From: Cellulophaga baltica
GTDB taxonomy: Bacteria; Bacteroidota; Bacteroidia; Flavobacteriales; Flavobacteriaceae
NCBI RefSeq assembly: GCF_018861125.1
Contig: NZ_JAHKQN010000029.1
Coordinates: 57,531-121,530 of the forward strand
Direction of reading: 5' to 3'
DNA length: 64,000 bases
Shown: piece by piece, positions 51,974 to 61,090 of the stretch
Layout: every line of letters starts with the position of its first letter
Position numbering within the stretch: position 1 is the first letter of the stretch
The notes under the pieces: model-generated
The model's input: the letters and a program-made list of their open reading frames with translations, nothing else
Told to the model about the DNA's origin: nothing
Database searches by the model: none
Made by a program: the position numbers and the translations under genes

Positions 51974-52423
51974 ATGATTACTCCATTTGATGACACTTAT
52001 TTTATGAAAAAAGCTTTACAAGAAGCTGATGAGGCTTTTAGTAAAGGAGAAGTTCCTGTTGGTGCCGTGATTGTAATAAAAGATAGAATTATCGCTAGAG
52101 CACATAATTTAACAGAGCAACTTAATGATGTTACTGCTCATGCCGAAATGCAAGCAATTACTGCTGCTGCAAATTTTTTAGGTGGTAAATATTTGAAAGA
52201 TTGTACCCTTTATGTGACTTTAGAGCCTTGTCAAATGTGTGCAGGAGCTTTGTATTGGAGTCAGATTTCTAAAATCGTATACGGAGCAAGAGATTTGGAG
52301 CGTGGTTTTGGTGTTATGGGGACAAAATTACATCCAAAAACAACAATAGAAGGTGGCGTTTTAGAAAAAGAAGCTTCAGAAATACTGAAACGTTTTTTTA
52401 TTCAAAAACGTAATTTAAATTAA
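51974..52423 (+). CDS. tadA: tRNA adenosine(34) deaminase
   Basis: 149-aa zinc deaminase making inosine at the wobble base of tRNA-Arg(ACG). H56-A-E58 (HAEMQAI) and C86-x2-C89 (PCQMC) form the zinc site, followed by GALYWSQISKIVYGARD, the TadA-type segment. Typical length. Divergent from dxs and convergent with the cold-shock gene. Confidence 0.93.
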   Translation: MITPFDDTYFMKKALQEADEAFSKGEVPVGAVIVIKDRIIARAHNLTEQLNDVTAHAEMQAITAAANFLGGKYLKDCTLYVTLEPCQMCAGALYWSQISKIVYGARDLERGFGVMGTKLHPKTTIEGGVLEKEASEILKRFFIQKRNLN

Positions 52424-52483
52424 AAAAAGCAACTGCTATAATATGCAAGGTGTTGCTTGTACTAATAAATAGTGGTTAATAAT

Positions 52484-52678
52484 TTAACCGATAACTTGTA
52501 CTTGTGAAGCTACAATACCTTTTCGGCCTTCAGCTTCTTCATATTCTACTTTGTCTCCCTCATTAAGCTCTGTACCGTTCAATGAAGTGGCGTGTACAAA
52601 AATATCATTTCCTGTGCTGTCGTTTGTAATGAATCCATAACCTTTAGATGCATTATAAAATTTTACTGTTCCGGTCAT
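52484..52678 (-). CDS. cold-shock domain protein
   Basis: 64-aa CSD protein binding single-stranded nucleic acid. RNP1 is KGYGFI (12-17) and RNP2 is DIFVH (25-29), with conserved GTVKFYN at the start. The predicted leader is short (about 25 bases from the -7 box), unlike the long E. coli cspA leader, so classic cold-shock thermoregulation by leader folding seems unlikely. Confidence 0.95.
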   Translation of the reverse strand: MTGTVKFYNASKGYGFITNDSTGNDIFVHATSLNGTELNEGDKVEYEEAEGRKGIVASQVQVIG

Positions 52679-52707
52679 TTTAAAGATAATTATGAAATTG
52701 ATTACTA

Positions 52708-52715
52708 CAAATTTA
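52708..52715 (-). promoter_or_regulatory. -7 promoter box of the cold-shock gene
   Basis: Minus strand TAAATTTG, 29 bases before the ATG. Confidence 0.5.
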
Positions 52716-52755
52716 TAATTTTTTCTGAAACAGGGGATTAAAAAACATGTGTAGT

Positions 52756-53019
52756 TTATTGATTACCAGTATTTTTGGATTCTTTTGCGTTCATTTTTCT
52801 TATGTTTTCTTCATTTAACATATAATCTTTTACATTTTTGCCTTTGCTCGCTTTATATAAGAATAAGGGCATAGCAACAAAAAAAATACCTGCAGTACCA
52901 AAACCTATAAATTTATGGGCAAGTTTCAATTCTTCTTGTTCTATATAAAAACCATAACAAATTGATAGTATGGAAGCTAGAAGTACAAGAGTAGTTATGT
53001 GTTGAAATTTTAGTTTCAT
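52756..53019 (-). CDS. small membrane protein (87 aa)
   Basis: Two transmembrane helices (about 7-25 and 37-55) and a charged C-terminal tail (SKGKNVKDYMLNEENIRKMNAKESK). No named family recognised. It follows the ClC channel gene by 18 bases on the same strand and is probably co-transcribed. Confidence 0.72.
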   Translation of the reverse strand: MKLKFQHITTLVLLASILSICYGFYIEQEELKLAHKFIGFGTAGIFFVAMPLFLYKASKGKNVKDYMLNEENIRKMNAKESKNTGNQ

Positions 53020-53037
53020 TTATAAGATGTATGTGGT

Positions 53038-54831
53038 TTACTTTGTAAAATTAATCAACTTTCGTCTATAAGCAGTTAATAATTTTGACTTAGATATAAA
53101 ACCTACATACTTCCCTTTATTTAAAACAGGTAAATTCCATGCGCCACTATCTTGAAATTTTTGCATAATATCGGTCATCTTATCTTTATCTAATTCAATG
53201 ATCTCAGGTGGTGTATGCATCACATCTTTAGCATATACTTTGTCGTATAATTTTTGATTAAACATAATAGATCTGATATCATCTAATAGTATAATGCCTA
53301 ATAATGTTTTTTTATTAGTATCAATTACTGGGAATATATTTCTATTTGATTTTACAACGGCTTTATGAACCATGTCGCCTAATGACATATCAGGATTCAT
53401 AATTGCAAAATTGTTTTCAATTACAGCGTCAATATCCATGAAAGTTAAAACTGCATGATCTTTATCATGTGTGATTAACTCTCCTTTTCTACCAAGCTCC
53501 ATGTTATATACTGAGTGCGGATTGGCATATTTTGTTATTGAGTATGATATTGCTGCTGTAATCATTAAAGGTATAAAAAGCTCATAACCGCTCGTTAATT
53601 CTGCAATTAAAAATATTGCGGTTAAAGGTGCATGAAGAACGCCTGCCATTAAACCGGCCATTCCTACAAGTGTAAAATTACTTTCAGAAACCTTAAAACT
53701 AAACAGCCCAATATTATTAATGACTTTAGCTACACAATTGCCCAAAATACTACCCATAAATAGGGTTGGGGCAAAAATACCACCAACGCCACCAGCACCA
53801 AATGTTAGTGCACTTGCAATAATTTTAAATAGTACTAGCCCTATTAAAAGCAAAATAATAGTCCAGACGTTTGTAACATCTAAATTAAAAATATTGTTTT
53901 TTAATAGTACTTCAGGGTTACCTTGTACAAGGTTGTTTATAATGTCAAAACCTTCACCATATAAAGGTGGTATTAAGTAAACTAATATACCAATACCAAT
54001 GCCACCTATTAATACCCGTTTTATTGGTGAATCTATTTTATCGAAGAATTTTTGAATTCTATCATATACTTCTGTAAAGTATATTGAAGTTAAACCAGTA
54101 AATACACCTAATACCATAAAAAAAGGAACATCACCTATTTTAAAAGTATCTTCAATTTTAAAAGGGAGTAAAATATCATTTCCAAAGAAAAAATAAGAAG
54201 TTATTATTGCAGAAATTGATGCCAATAATAAAGGTAACATTGATGCAATTGTTAAATCAAGACTAAAAACTTCAATGGCAAATATTATTGCAGCAATTGG
54301 AGCTTTGAATATTGAAGATAATGCACCTGCAGCAGCACAACCAATTAATAGATTTCTGTTTGTTTGGTTCATGTGAAACAAACGAGCTATGTTTGAGCTT
54401 ATAGCAGCGCCAGTTGCAACTGTTGGGCCTTCTAAACCAACTGACCCACCAAAACCAACTGTTAGTGGTGCGGTAATTAAAGAGCCAAACATTTGAAATT
54501 TACGAATAATACCTTTTCGTTTTGATATAGCATAAAGTGTAGATGGAATACCGTGACTTACCTTATTTCTAATTATATATTTAGATATAAGATATACGAG
54601 AACAAAACCAATTATTGGAAATACAAAATAGAATGCCTGTTGGTAATATTTCACCAATTTGCCTTCTAATAAATGCTGAAAGAAGTGTGTAAGGTTTTTT
54701 AAGATAACCGCACCAACACCTGATGTAAAACCTACCAATATGCTTAATAAGTATACAAATTTTCTTTCAGGAATGTTTTTAATTCGCCAAACTAGAAATT
54801 TAGCAAACCAATTTTTTTTAGTCGCCTCCAT
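53038..54831 (-). CDS. ClC-family chloride channel/transporter with CBS domains
   Basis: 597-aa membrane protein of the ClC family. Selectivity-filter motifs are HGIPS (GSGIP-like), GLEGP with gating-type E134, and GGIFAP. About ten or more helices reach residue about 440, then two CBS domains (about 465-595) that commonly bind adenine nucleotides. A gating Glu alone does not separate Cl-/H+ antiporter from channel. It lies 36 bases downstream of aspS on the same strand. Confidence 0.93.
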   Translation of the reverse strand: MEATKKNWFAKFLVWRIKNIPERKFVYLLSILVGFTSGVGAVILKNLTHFFQHLLEGKLVKYYQQAFYFVFPIIGFVLVYLISKYIIRNKVSHGIPSTLYAISKRKGIIRKFQMFGSLITAPLTVGFGGSVGLEGPTVATGAAISSNIARLFHMNQTNRNLLIGCAAAGALSSIFKAPIAAIIFAIEVFSLDLTIASMLPLLLASISAIITSYFFFGNDILLPFKIEDTFKIGDVPFFMVLGVFTGLTSIYFTEVYDRIQKFFDKIDSPIKRVLIGGIGIGILVYLIPPLYGEGFDIINNLVQGNPEVLLKNNIFNLDVTNVWTIILLLIGLVLFKIIASALTFGAGGVGGIFAPTLFMGSILGNCVAKVINNIGLFSFKVSESNFTLVGMAGLMAGVLHAPLTAIFLIAELTSGYELFIPLMITAAISYSITKYANPHSVYNMELGRKGELITHDKDHAVLTFMDIDAVIENNFAIMNPDMSLGDMVHKAVVKSNRNIFPVIDTNKKTLLGIILLDDIRSIMFNQKLYDKVYAKDVMHTPPEIIELDKDKMTDIMQKFQDSGAWNLPVLNKGKYVGFISKSKLLTAYRRKLINFTK

Positions 54832-54840
54832 TTTACAAAG

Positions 54841-54862
54841 AATCCCGAAATTAATCGGGATT
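54841..54862. repeat. hairpin between aspS and the ClC gene
   Basis: AATCCCGA / TCGGGATT, 8-bp stem, 6-base loop. A T-run follows it only on the plus strand, where no gene needs it, so its role in the leftward aspS-ClC transcript is unclear. Confidence 0.45.
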
Positions 54863-54867
54863 GTTTT

Positions 54868-56622
54868 TTATTCTTGTATGTTTAATTTTAAGCTTAGTTC
54901 TTTTAATTGATCATCATCAATAAATGCAGGGGCATCAATCATTACATCTCTACCGCTATTATTTTTTGGGAATGCAATAAAGTCTCTAATAGTTTCTTGA
55001 CCGCCTAATATTGATACTAACCTATCTAAACCAAATGCTAAACCACCGTGTGGTGGTGCACCATATTGAAATGCATCCATTAAAAAGCCAAATTGAGCTT
55101 TTGCTTCTTCGGGTGTAAAGCCTAAATGTTTAAACATCGTTGCTTGCATTTCTTTGTCATGAATACGAATAGAACCACCACCTATTTCATTTCCGTTTAA
55201 GACTAAATCATAAGCATTTGCCTTTACAGCACCTGGATCAGTGTCTAGTAACTCTAATTGACCAGGCTTAGGTGAAGTAAATGGGTGGTGCATTGCATGG
55301 TAATGACCTGTTTCTTCATCTAATTCTAATAAAGGGAAATCAATTACCCATAACGGAGCAAACTCCTTAGGGTTTCTTAGGTTTAAACGTTCTGCTAATT
55401 CCATACGTAAAGCACTAAGTTGTGCTCTGGTTTTATTAGCATCACCAGAAAGTACACAAATTAAATCTCCTGGTTTTGAACCAGTAATTTTCGCCCAGTT
55501 TGCAATATCATCTTGATCGTAGAATTTATCTACTGTAGATTTAAAACTACCATCTTCATTACATTTAGCGTAAACCATCCCTTTAGCACCAACTTGTGGT
55601 CTTTTCACCCAGTTTACTAAAGCATCCAATTCTTTTCTAGTATAACTAGCAGCGCCTGGTACAGCGATACCAACTACTAGTTCGGCATCATTAAAAACTC
55701 CAAATTCTTTATGTTGAGCAACTTCGTTTAATTCGCCAAACTCCATTCCAAAACGAATATCAGGCTTATCATTACCATACTTTCGCATAGCATCATCATA
55801 AGTCATTCTTGGGAAGTTTTCAATCTCAACACCATTAATTTCTTTTAATAAGTGCTTTGTTAAGTTTTCAAAAACATTTAAAATATCTTCTTGCTCAACA
55901 AAAGCCATTTCACAATCAATCTGTGTAAATTCTGGCTGTCTATCGGCACGTAAATCTTCATCTCTAAAACATTTTACAATCTGGAAATATTTATCCATAC
56001 CACCAACCATAAGCAATTGCTTAAAAGTTTGAGGTGATTGTGGCAATGCATAAAATTGACCCTCATTCATACGGCTTGGTACAACAAAATCTCTTGCACC
56101 TTCAGGTGTAGATTTTATCAAGTATGGCGTTTCAACTTCTATAAATCCACCATCAGATAAAAACTTACGAACTTCCATCGCAACTTTATGCCTGAAAATC
56201 AGATTGTTTTTTACAGGGTTTCTACGAATATCTAAATAACGATATTTCATTCTTATATCTTCACCACCATCAGTTTTATCTTCAATTGTGAATGGAGGAA
56301 CTTGTGCATTATTTAAAACGGTAAGTTCAGTAACTAAAACCTCAATATCACCAGTTGGTATGTTTGGGTTTTTTGAAGCACGTTCAACAACTTTACCTTT
56401 TACTTGTACAACAAATTCACGACCAAGCTTTTGGGCTTTCGTTATAATGTCTTTAGGAGTACTTTCTTCATCAAAATATAATTGTGTAATTCCATAACGG
56501 TCTCTTAAATCAACATAGATCATAAAACCTTTGTCACGAATACCTTGTACCCAACCTGATAAAATTACTTCTTGATTATTGTGTGCTACTCTTAAATCGC
56601 CACAAGTATGACTTCTGTACAT
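54868..56622 (-). CDS. aspS: aspartate-tRNA ligase
   Basis: 584-aa class II aminoacyl-tRNA synthetase. An N-terminal OB-fold (residues 1-105) binds the anticodon, then motif 2 ([18 protein letters not shown]) and motif 3 ([16 protein letters not shown]) of the catalytic core. The bacterial insertion domain is present. Own -7 box 20 bases upstream. Confidence 0.96.
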   Translation of the reverse strand: MYRSHTCGDLRVAHNNQEVILSGWVQGIRDKGFMIYVDLRDRYGITQLYFDEESTPKDIITKAQKLGREFVVQVKGKVVERASKNPNIPTGDIEVLVTELTVLNNAQVPPFTIEDKTDGGEDIRMKYRYLDIRRNPVKNNLIFRHKVAMEVRKFLSDGGFIEVETPYLIKSTPEGARDFVVPSRMNEGQFYALPQSPQTFKQLLMVGGMDKYFQIVKCFRDEDLRADRQPEFTQIDCEMAFVEQEDILNVFENLTKHLLKEINGVEIENFPRMTYDDAMRKYGNDKPDIRFGMEFGELNEVAQHKEFGVFNDAELVVGIAVPGAASYTRKELDALVNWVKRPQVGAKGMVYAKCNEDGSFKSTVDKFYDQDDIANWAKITGSKPGDLICVLSGDANKTRAQLSALRMELAERLNLRNPKEFAPLWVIDFPLLELDEETGHYHAMHHPFTSPKPGQLELLDTDPGAVKANAYDLVLNGNEIGGGSIRIHDKEMQATMFKHLGFTPEEAKAQFGFLMDAFQYGAPPHGGLAFGLDRLVSILGGQETIRDFIAFPKNNSGRDVMIDAPAFIDDDQLKELSLKLNIQE

Positions 56623-56642
56623 GCTAAATATTTATTTAGGGG

Positions 56643-56650
56643 CAAATTTA
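56643..56650 (-). promoter_or_regulatory. -7 promoter box of aspS
   Basis: Minus strand TAAATTTG, 20 bases before the ATG. Confidence 0.5.
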
Positions 56651-56812
56651 GTAAGTATCTTTAATTTAATTGAATTTATTAGAACTGTTTTTAAAGGTAT
56701 TTTATCTAATTTATAAGCATTCAATAATTGTTAAAATGTTGATTTTTAAATAATTAAAGTTTTAATGTAAATTTAATGTTATGTAAATGTGTCTTTAAAG
56801 TAAAATAAAATG

Positions 56813-56820
56813 TATATTTG
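56813..56820 (+). promoter_or_regulatory. -7 promoter box of the MORN-repeat gene
   Basis: TATATTTG, 47 bases before the ATG at 56868. Confidence 0.5.
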
Positions 56821-56867
56821 TTACGTTAAGGTAAATAGAAGAAGTCTAATTTTAAAAATATATATAC

Positions 56868-57215
56868 ATGAAAACAATTACATTTTTTATTGCATTGTTT
56901 ATGACAGTTGCAATATCAGCACAAGACACAGAGCCAACATTTACAAAAGAAGGAGATAAAGTTATTGCAACATATTATCATGAAAATGGTCAAATTGCAC
57001 AAACTGGTGAATTTTTAAAAGGGAAGCTAAACGGAGAGTGGAACATGTTTGACCAAGCAGGTAAAAAAATTGCTACGGGAGAATATGCTAAGGGAAAAAA
57101 AACAGGAAAGTGGTTTTTCTTTAAAGGTGAAACAATTCAAGAAGTAGATTTTGAAAATAGTCAAATTGTAAGTGTTGAACAACACGAAGGAAAAGAAGCT
57201 TTGGTTATTAACTAA
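56868..57215 (+). CDS. secreted MORN-repeat/YwqK-like protein
   Basis: 115-aa exported protein: signal peptide to about residue 19 (FMTVAISAQ) and two to three MORN-type repeats (YYHENGQIAQTGEFLKGKLNG, then GEYAKGKKTGKWFFF). Databases often label this group 'YwqK antitoxin', but no toxin gene is adjacent. MORN repeats bind membranes or proteins; the partner is unknown. It stands alone between its promoter and terminator. Confidence 0.8.
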   Translation: MKTITFFIALFMTVAISAQDTEPTFTKEGDKVIATYYHENGQIAQTGEFLKGKLNGEWNMFDQAGKKIATGEYAKGKKTGKWFFFKGETIQEVDFENSQIVSVEQHEGKEALVIN

Positions 57216-57237
57216 GGTTATTTTAAAAAAAAATATT

Positions 57238-57266
57238 TAAACCCGATGAGCAATCATCGGGTTTTT
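57238..57266 (+). terminator. terminator of the MORN-repeat gene
   Basis: AAACCCGATGA / TCATCGGGTTT, with T6, about 22 bases after the stop. Confidence 0.85.
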
Positions 57267-57520
57267 TGTGTTATTTATTTAAAAATTATGTTTTGTTGAG
57301 GTTTTTATGCTGTGGTAAAACAGACTATTTGGTTTACAAAACCTTTTGTTATAATTGAACGCTTTCAGATAGTTGCGTTTTACCGATTATGATTGGTAAA
57401 ATAACGGTCACTTAAATTTTACAGTTTTTATACAAACATTCAGTTTAAACCACTTGGTCTGTATTGATGTTTATTCCAATTATAAAAAAGGTTATTAATA
57501 ATTGGTAATTACTAGTATTA
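57267..57520. other. non-coding region with operator-like repeats between two terminators
   Basis: No ORF is called. It contains two 14-bp near-palindromic sites in opposite orientation: AGACTATTTGGTTT (57322-57335) and AAACCACTTGGTCT (57447-57460), both followed by AT-rich DNA. An inverted repeat TTTTACC-N10-GGTAAAA lies between them (57378-57401). The sites resemble the one at 21610 and TetR-type operators. Confidence 0.4.
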
Positions 57521-57556
57521 AAAAACCCTCTCAATAGTAAAATTGAGAGGGTTTTT
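57521..57556 (-). terminator. terminator of the efflux operon
   Basis: 15-bp perfect stem AAAAACCCTCTCAAT / ATTGAGAGGGTTTTT with a 6-base loop, 19 bases after the RND gene stop. Confidence 0.9.
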
Positions 57557-57575
57557 AGGTTTTTAAAGTAAGCTA

Positions 57576-60500
57576 TTACTCTACAATAGTAGCCTCTGTG
57601 TCTTTAGAAAATTTAACTCTTAACCACATTTTAAATCTCATTATTAAAAAGAATAATACAGGTACAAGAATTAAAGTTAAGAAGGTCGCAATTAGCAATC
57701 CGTAAATTACGGTCCATGCTAATGGTCCCCAAAAAACAACGTTATCACCACCCATATAAATATTAGCATCAAACTCACCAAATAATGTAAAGAAGTTTAT
57801 GTTAAGTCCGATTGCTAATGGAATAAGACCCAAAATTGTAGTAATTGCAGTTAGCAGTACGGGACGTAAACGTGCCTTACCTGCTTTCACAATACTTTCG
57901 AATAAATCATCTTCGGTCAAATAATCATCTTCTTCTAAATCAAGATCATTCTTTTTTCTATCAATAAGTAATTGTGCATAATCTAGTAAAACCACACCAT
58001 TATTTACAACAATTCCGGCAAGTGATATTATACCAACCATTGTCATCATAATAACAAAGGCACTACCTGAAATTACAATTCCACCAAATACACCAATAAA
58101 ACTTAAAAAGATTGCAATCATTATGATTGTTGGTTTAGATACTGAGTTGAACTGGAATATTAATATAAAGAATATTAAGCCTAACCCCGTAAAAAAGGCT
58201 CCCACCAAAAAGGCCATTTGTTTGTTTTGTTCTTCAATCTGGCCCGTATAATCAATAACGACTCCTTCAGGTGTTTCTTCAAAATTTTTCATTTCATTTT
58301 GAATTTCAGCAACAATTGCACCTGCATCTGTATGCCCAGGAGACATTGCAGAATAAACCGTTACAACACGTTTTGTGTCTTTATGTTTAATAGCGCTGAA
58401 ACCCGAACTGTTGCTTTGTTTTGCAACTGATGATAGTGGTACAGTTATTAACTGACCAACTGTGTTTCTAAATGTAATATTTTGATTAAATAAAGCACTT
58501 GTATTATAACGATCATTTTTATTAAAACGAACATAAACATCATAATCATCACCATCTTCTTTATAGATACCAGCTTTTGAACCAAAAATTGAATTACGTA
58601 ATTGTGTACCAACCTGTGCGGCACTAATACCCAATTCCCCTGCTTTTTCTCTGTCAATTTGAACAAGCATTGTAGGCTTATCTTTATTAACATCTATTTT
58701 TAACTCATCAATACCAGCTATATTTTTGGTGTTGATGAATTTTCTCATTTTTTCAGCAGTAGTAATTAACTCTACATAATCATCACCTTGTATTTCAATA
58801 TTAATTGGAGAACCTGCAGGTGGACCAGCAGCATCTTTCTCAACAGATATTAATACACCAGGGTAAATACCTACAAGGGCTTCTTGTACTCTTTGGCGTA
58901 ATAACTCACTATCTTTTCCTTTACGGAATTTATACTCACGCATTGTAGCGGTTATTTTCGCTTTGTGAGGCATTTCTGCTGAAGAACCACCATCGGTATT
59001 TGGGTTTCCGGCACCTTCACCAACTTGTGATACGGCACTTTCAACTAAAAAATTATAATCACCATCTCTATACTCTTCATTATTTACTACAGTATATACG
59101 CGTTTTTCAATTTGCTCTGTAATTGCATTTGTCTTTGCAATATCAGTACCTTCAGGGTATTCAATGTAGACGATAATTTGATTTGGTTTATTGTCAGGGA
59201 AAAACTCAACTTTTGTTCGTTGAGTACCTAATGAGATTCCAAAACCAATAAAAGAAAGTATTAATAAAGCAAAAGTTCCAATCGTTAACAAAACTGGTTT
59301 TTTACCTGACAATGCACTTCTTAATTGACGTTCGTACCAATTCTCTAATTTAACCAGAGTTTTTGTCTGAAAAGAATTTGCCCATTTGCGTAAAAACATT
59401 CGATAAACCCAAAGCATAACAGCAGTAAACACCATTAAAGAGCCTAAACCTCTATATGAACCACCAAATATGATTATTAAAATTCCGATAACCGCCATTA
59501 TTGCAGTTGTTTTAATAATTTGTTTAAGTGGCATATCTTTATCGTTAACGCTCATAAACTGAGAAACTAATACCGAATTAAAGAAAATAGCAACAAATAA
59601 TGATGAGCCTAAAACAACGGAAAGTGTTATGGGTAAAATAACCATAAACTCACCCATTATACCAGGCCATAAACCTAACGGTACGAAAGCAGCAACTGTT
59701 GTAGCTGTTGAAATGATAATTGGGAAAGCAATCTCACCGATACCATTTTTAGCAGCTTCAAAACGGCTCATGCCTTCTTCATCCATAAGTCTGTAGACAT
59801 TTTCTACAACAACGATTCCGTTATCCACCAACATCCCCAGACCCATAATAAGTCCGAATAATACCATAGTATTTAAACTATGCCCTAAAAACCCTAATAT
59901 CATTAGTGACATGAACATTGACATTGGAATGGCAAAACCAACAAAAATGGCATTTTTAAACCCTAAAAAGAACATAAGTACGGTAACAACCAATATGACC
60001 CCGAAGATGATATTGTTAACTAAGTCATCAACTTTACCAATAGTTACTGACGATTGATCGTTAGCTATGGTAACTTTTAAATCTCTAGGAAATTCTTTTT
60101 CAATTGCATTATCAACAATAACTCTAATTTGATCAACTGCAGCTACCATGTTTGTACCTGCACGCTTTTTTACATCAAGCATTACAACAGGTTCACCATA
60201 TTCTCTTGCGTATGTAGTTTTTTCTTCTTCTTTAAACTTTACTTTTGCAACATCTTTTAAGTATATTGCTTTACCATTTTCAGCTTTTACTACAAAGTTT
60301 TCTAGTTCAGATGGTTTATCAATTTCACCAATAATACGAATGGTACGTCTTTGACCACTTGCAATTAAGTTACCAGCAGACATGGTTACATTCCCATTAT
60401 TAATCGTGTTGATGATGTCGTTAAAGGTAACTTGAGAAGCCATCATCTTATAAATATCCACAGCAACTTCAACTTCTTTTTCTTGAGCACCACGAATATC

Positions 60501-61073
60501 TACCTTCTTAATTTCAAGTATATTCTCTATTTCATCTTGGAGATATTCACCATATTCTTTTAACTTTTCAATTGGATAATCACCAGAAATATTAATATTT
60601 AAAATTGCAATTTCTTCAGATAAACTTAATTCAAAAACTTCTGGTTCAACTTTTGCCCCATTAAAAGTTGGCCAATCTTCACCCGAGGTTTCAGAGTCAA
60701 TTTCGTCTTTTACCTTTTGTTTTGCTTCTTCGACAGTAATATTCTCATCAAATTCTACAATTAAAATACCGTAATCTTCTTGTGAAGTTGAGGTAATTTC
60801 AACCACATTACTTACCGTTTTTAATTGATCTTCTAAGGGGTCGGTAATAAGCTTTTCAATATCTTCAGCCGTATTACCAGGAAAAATAGAACTTACGTAT
60901 ATTTTAGTTTCGTTTACTTCTGGAAAATCTTCTCTTGGCATGTTGAAAAACGCAGCGATACCAAGGTAAAATATGACTAAAATAAGAACGTACATGGTCG
61001 TTTTATTGTTTATAGCCCATGATGACCACTTGAACTCCTTATCGACTTCTTTTTTATTTTTTTTATCAGTCAT
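57576..61073 (-). CDS. RND efflux transporter permease subunit
   Basis: 1165-aa inner-membrane pump of the AcrB/MexB type, taking drugs or toxic compounds from the periplasm using proton flow. The N-terminal NMPREDFPEVN and the pore-helix DPLEDQLKTVSNV, the helix GLIMGLGMLVDNGIVVVENV and the repeat MTMVGIISLAGIVVNNGVVLLDYAQ are conserved; the two halves each hold six helices. It is about 120 residues longer than AcrB, with an extra hydrophobic stretch (AVIGILIIIFGGSYRGLGSLMVFTAVMLW). Substrate unknown. Last gene of TetR-TolC-adaptor-pump. Confidence 0.94.
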   Translation of the reverse strand: MTDKKNKKEVDKEFKWSSWAINNKTTMYVLILVIFYLGIAAFFNMPREDFPEVNETKIYVSSIFPGNTAEDIEKLITDPLEDQLKTVSNVVEITSTSQEDYGILIVEFDENITVEEAKQKVKDEIDSETSGEDWPTFNGAKVEPEVFELSLSEEIAILNINISGDYPIEKLKEYGEYLQDEIENILEIKKVDIRGAQEKEVEVAVDIYKMMASQVTFNDIINTINNGNVTMSAGNLIASGQRRTIRIIGEIDKPSELENFVVKAENGKAIYLKDVAKVKFKEEEKTTYAREYGEPVVMLDVKKRAGTNMVAAVDQIRVIVDNAIEKEFPRDLKVTIANDQSSVTIGKVDDLVNNIIFGVILVVTVLMFFLGFKNAIFVGFAIPMSMFMSLMILGFLGHSLNTMVLFGLIMGLGMLVDNGIVVVENVYRLMDEEGMSRFEAAKNGIGEIAFPIIISTATTVAAFVPLGLWPGIMGEFMVILPITLSVVLGSSLFVAIFFNSVLVSQFMSVNDKDMPLKQIIKTTAIMAVIGILIIIFGGSYRGLGSLMVFTAVMLWVYRMFLRKWANSFQTKTLVKLENWYERQLRSALSGKKPVLLTIGTFALLILSFIGFGISLGTQRTKVEFFPDNKPNQIIVYIEYPEGTDIAKTNAITEQIEKRVYTVVNNEEYRDGDYNFLVESAVSQVGEGAGNPNTDGGSSAEMPHKAKITATMREYKFRKGKDSELLRQRVQEALVGIYPGVLISVEKDAAGPPAGSPINIEIQGDDYVELITTAEKMRKFINTKNIAGIDELKIDVNKDKPTMLVQIDREKAGELGISAAQVGTQLRNSIFGSKAGIYKEDGDDYDVYVRFNKNDRYNTSALFNQNITFRNTVGQLITVPLSSVAKQSNSSGFSAIKHKDTKRVVTVYSAMSPGHTDAGAIVAEIQNEMKNFEETPEGVVIDYTGQIEEQNKQMAFLVGAFFTGLGLIFFILIFQFNSVSKPTIIMIAIFLSFIGVFGGIVISGSAFVIMMTMVGIISLAGIVVNNGVVLLDYAQLLIDRKKNDLDLEEDDYLTEDDLFESIVKAGKARLRPVLLTAITTILGLIPLAIGLNINFFTLFGEFDANIYMGGDNVVFWGPLAWTVIYGLLIATFLTLILVPVLFFLIMRFKMWLRVKFSKDTEATIVE

Positions 61074-61090
61074 TGGTTGTTTTTTAAAAA

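Noticed and set aside
56868-57215. Toxin-antitoxin system suggested by the YwqK-like repeats
   Set aside because: The protein has a signal peptide and no toxin gene is nearby; MORN repeats alone do not make an antitoxin.
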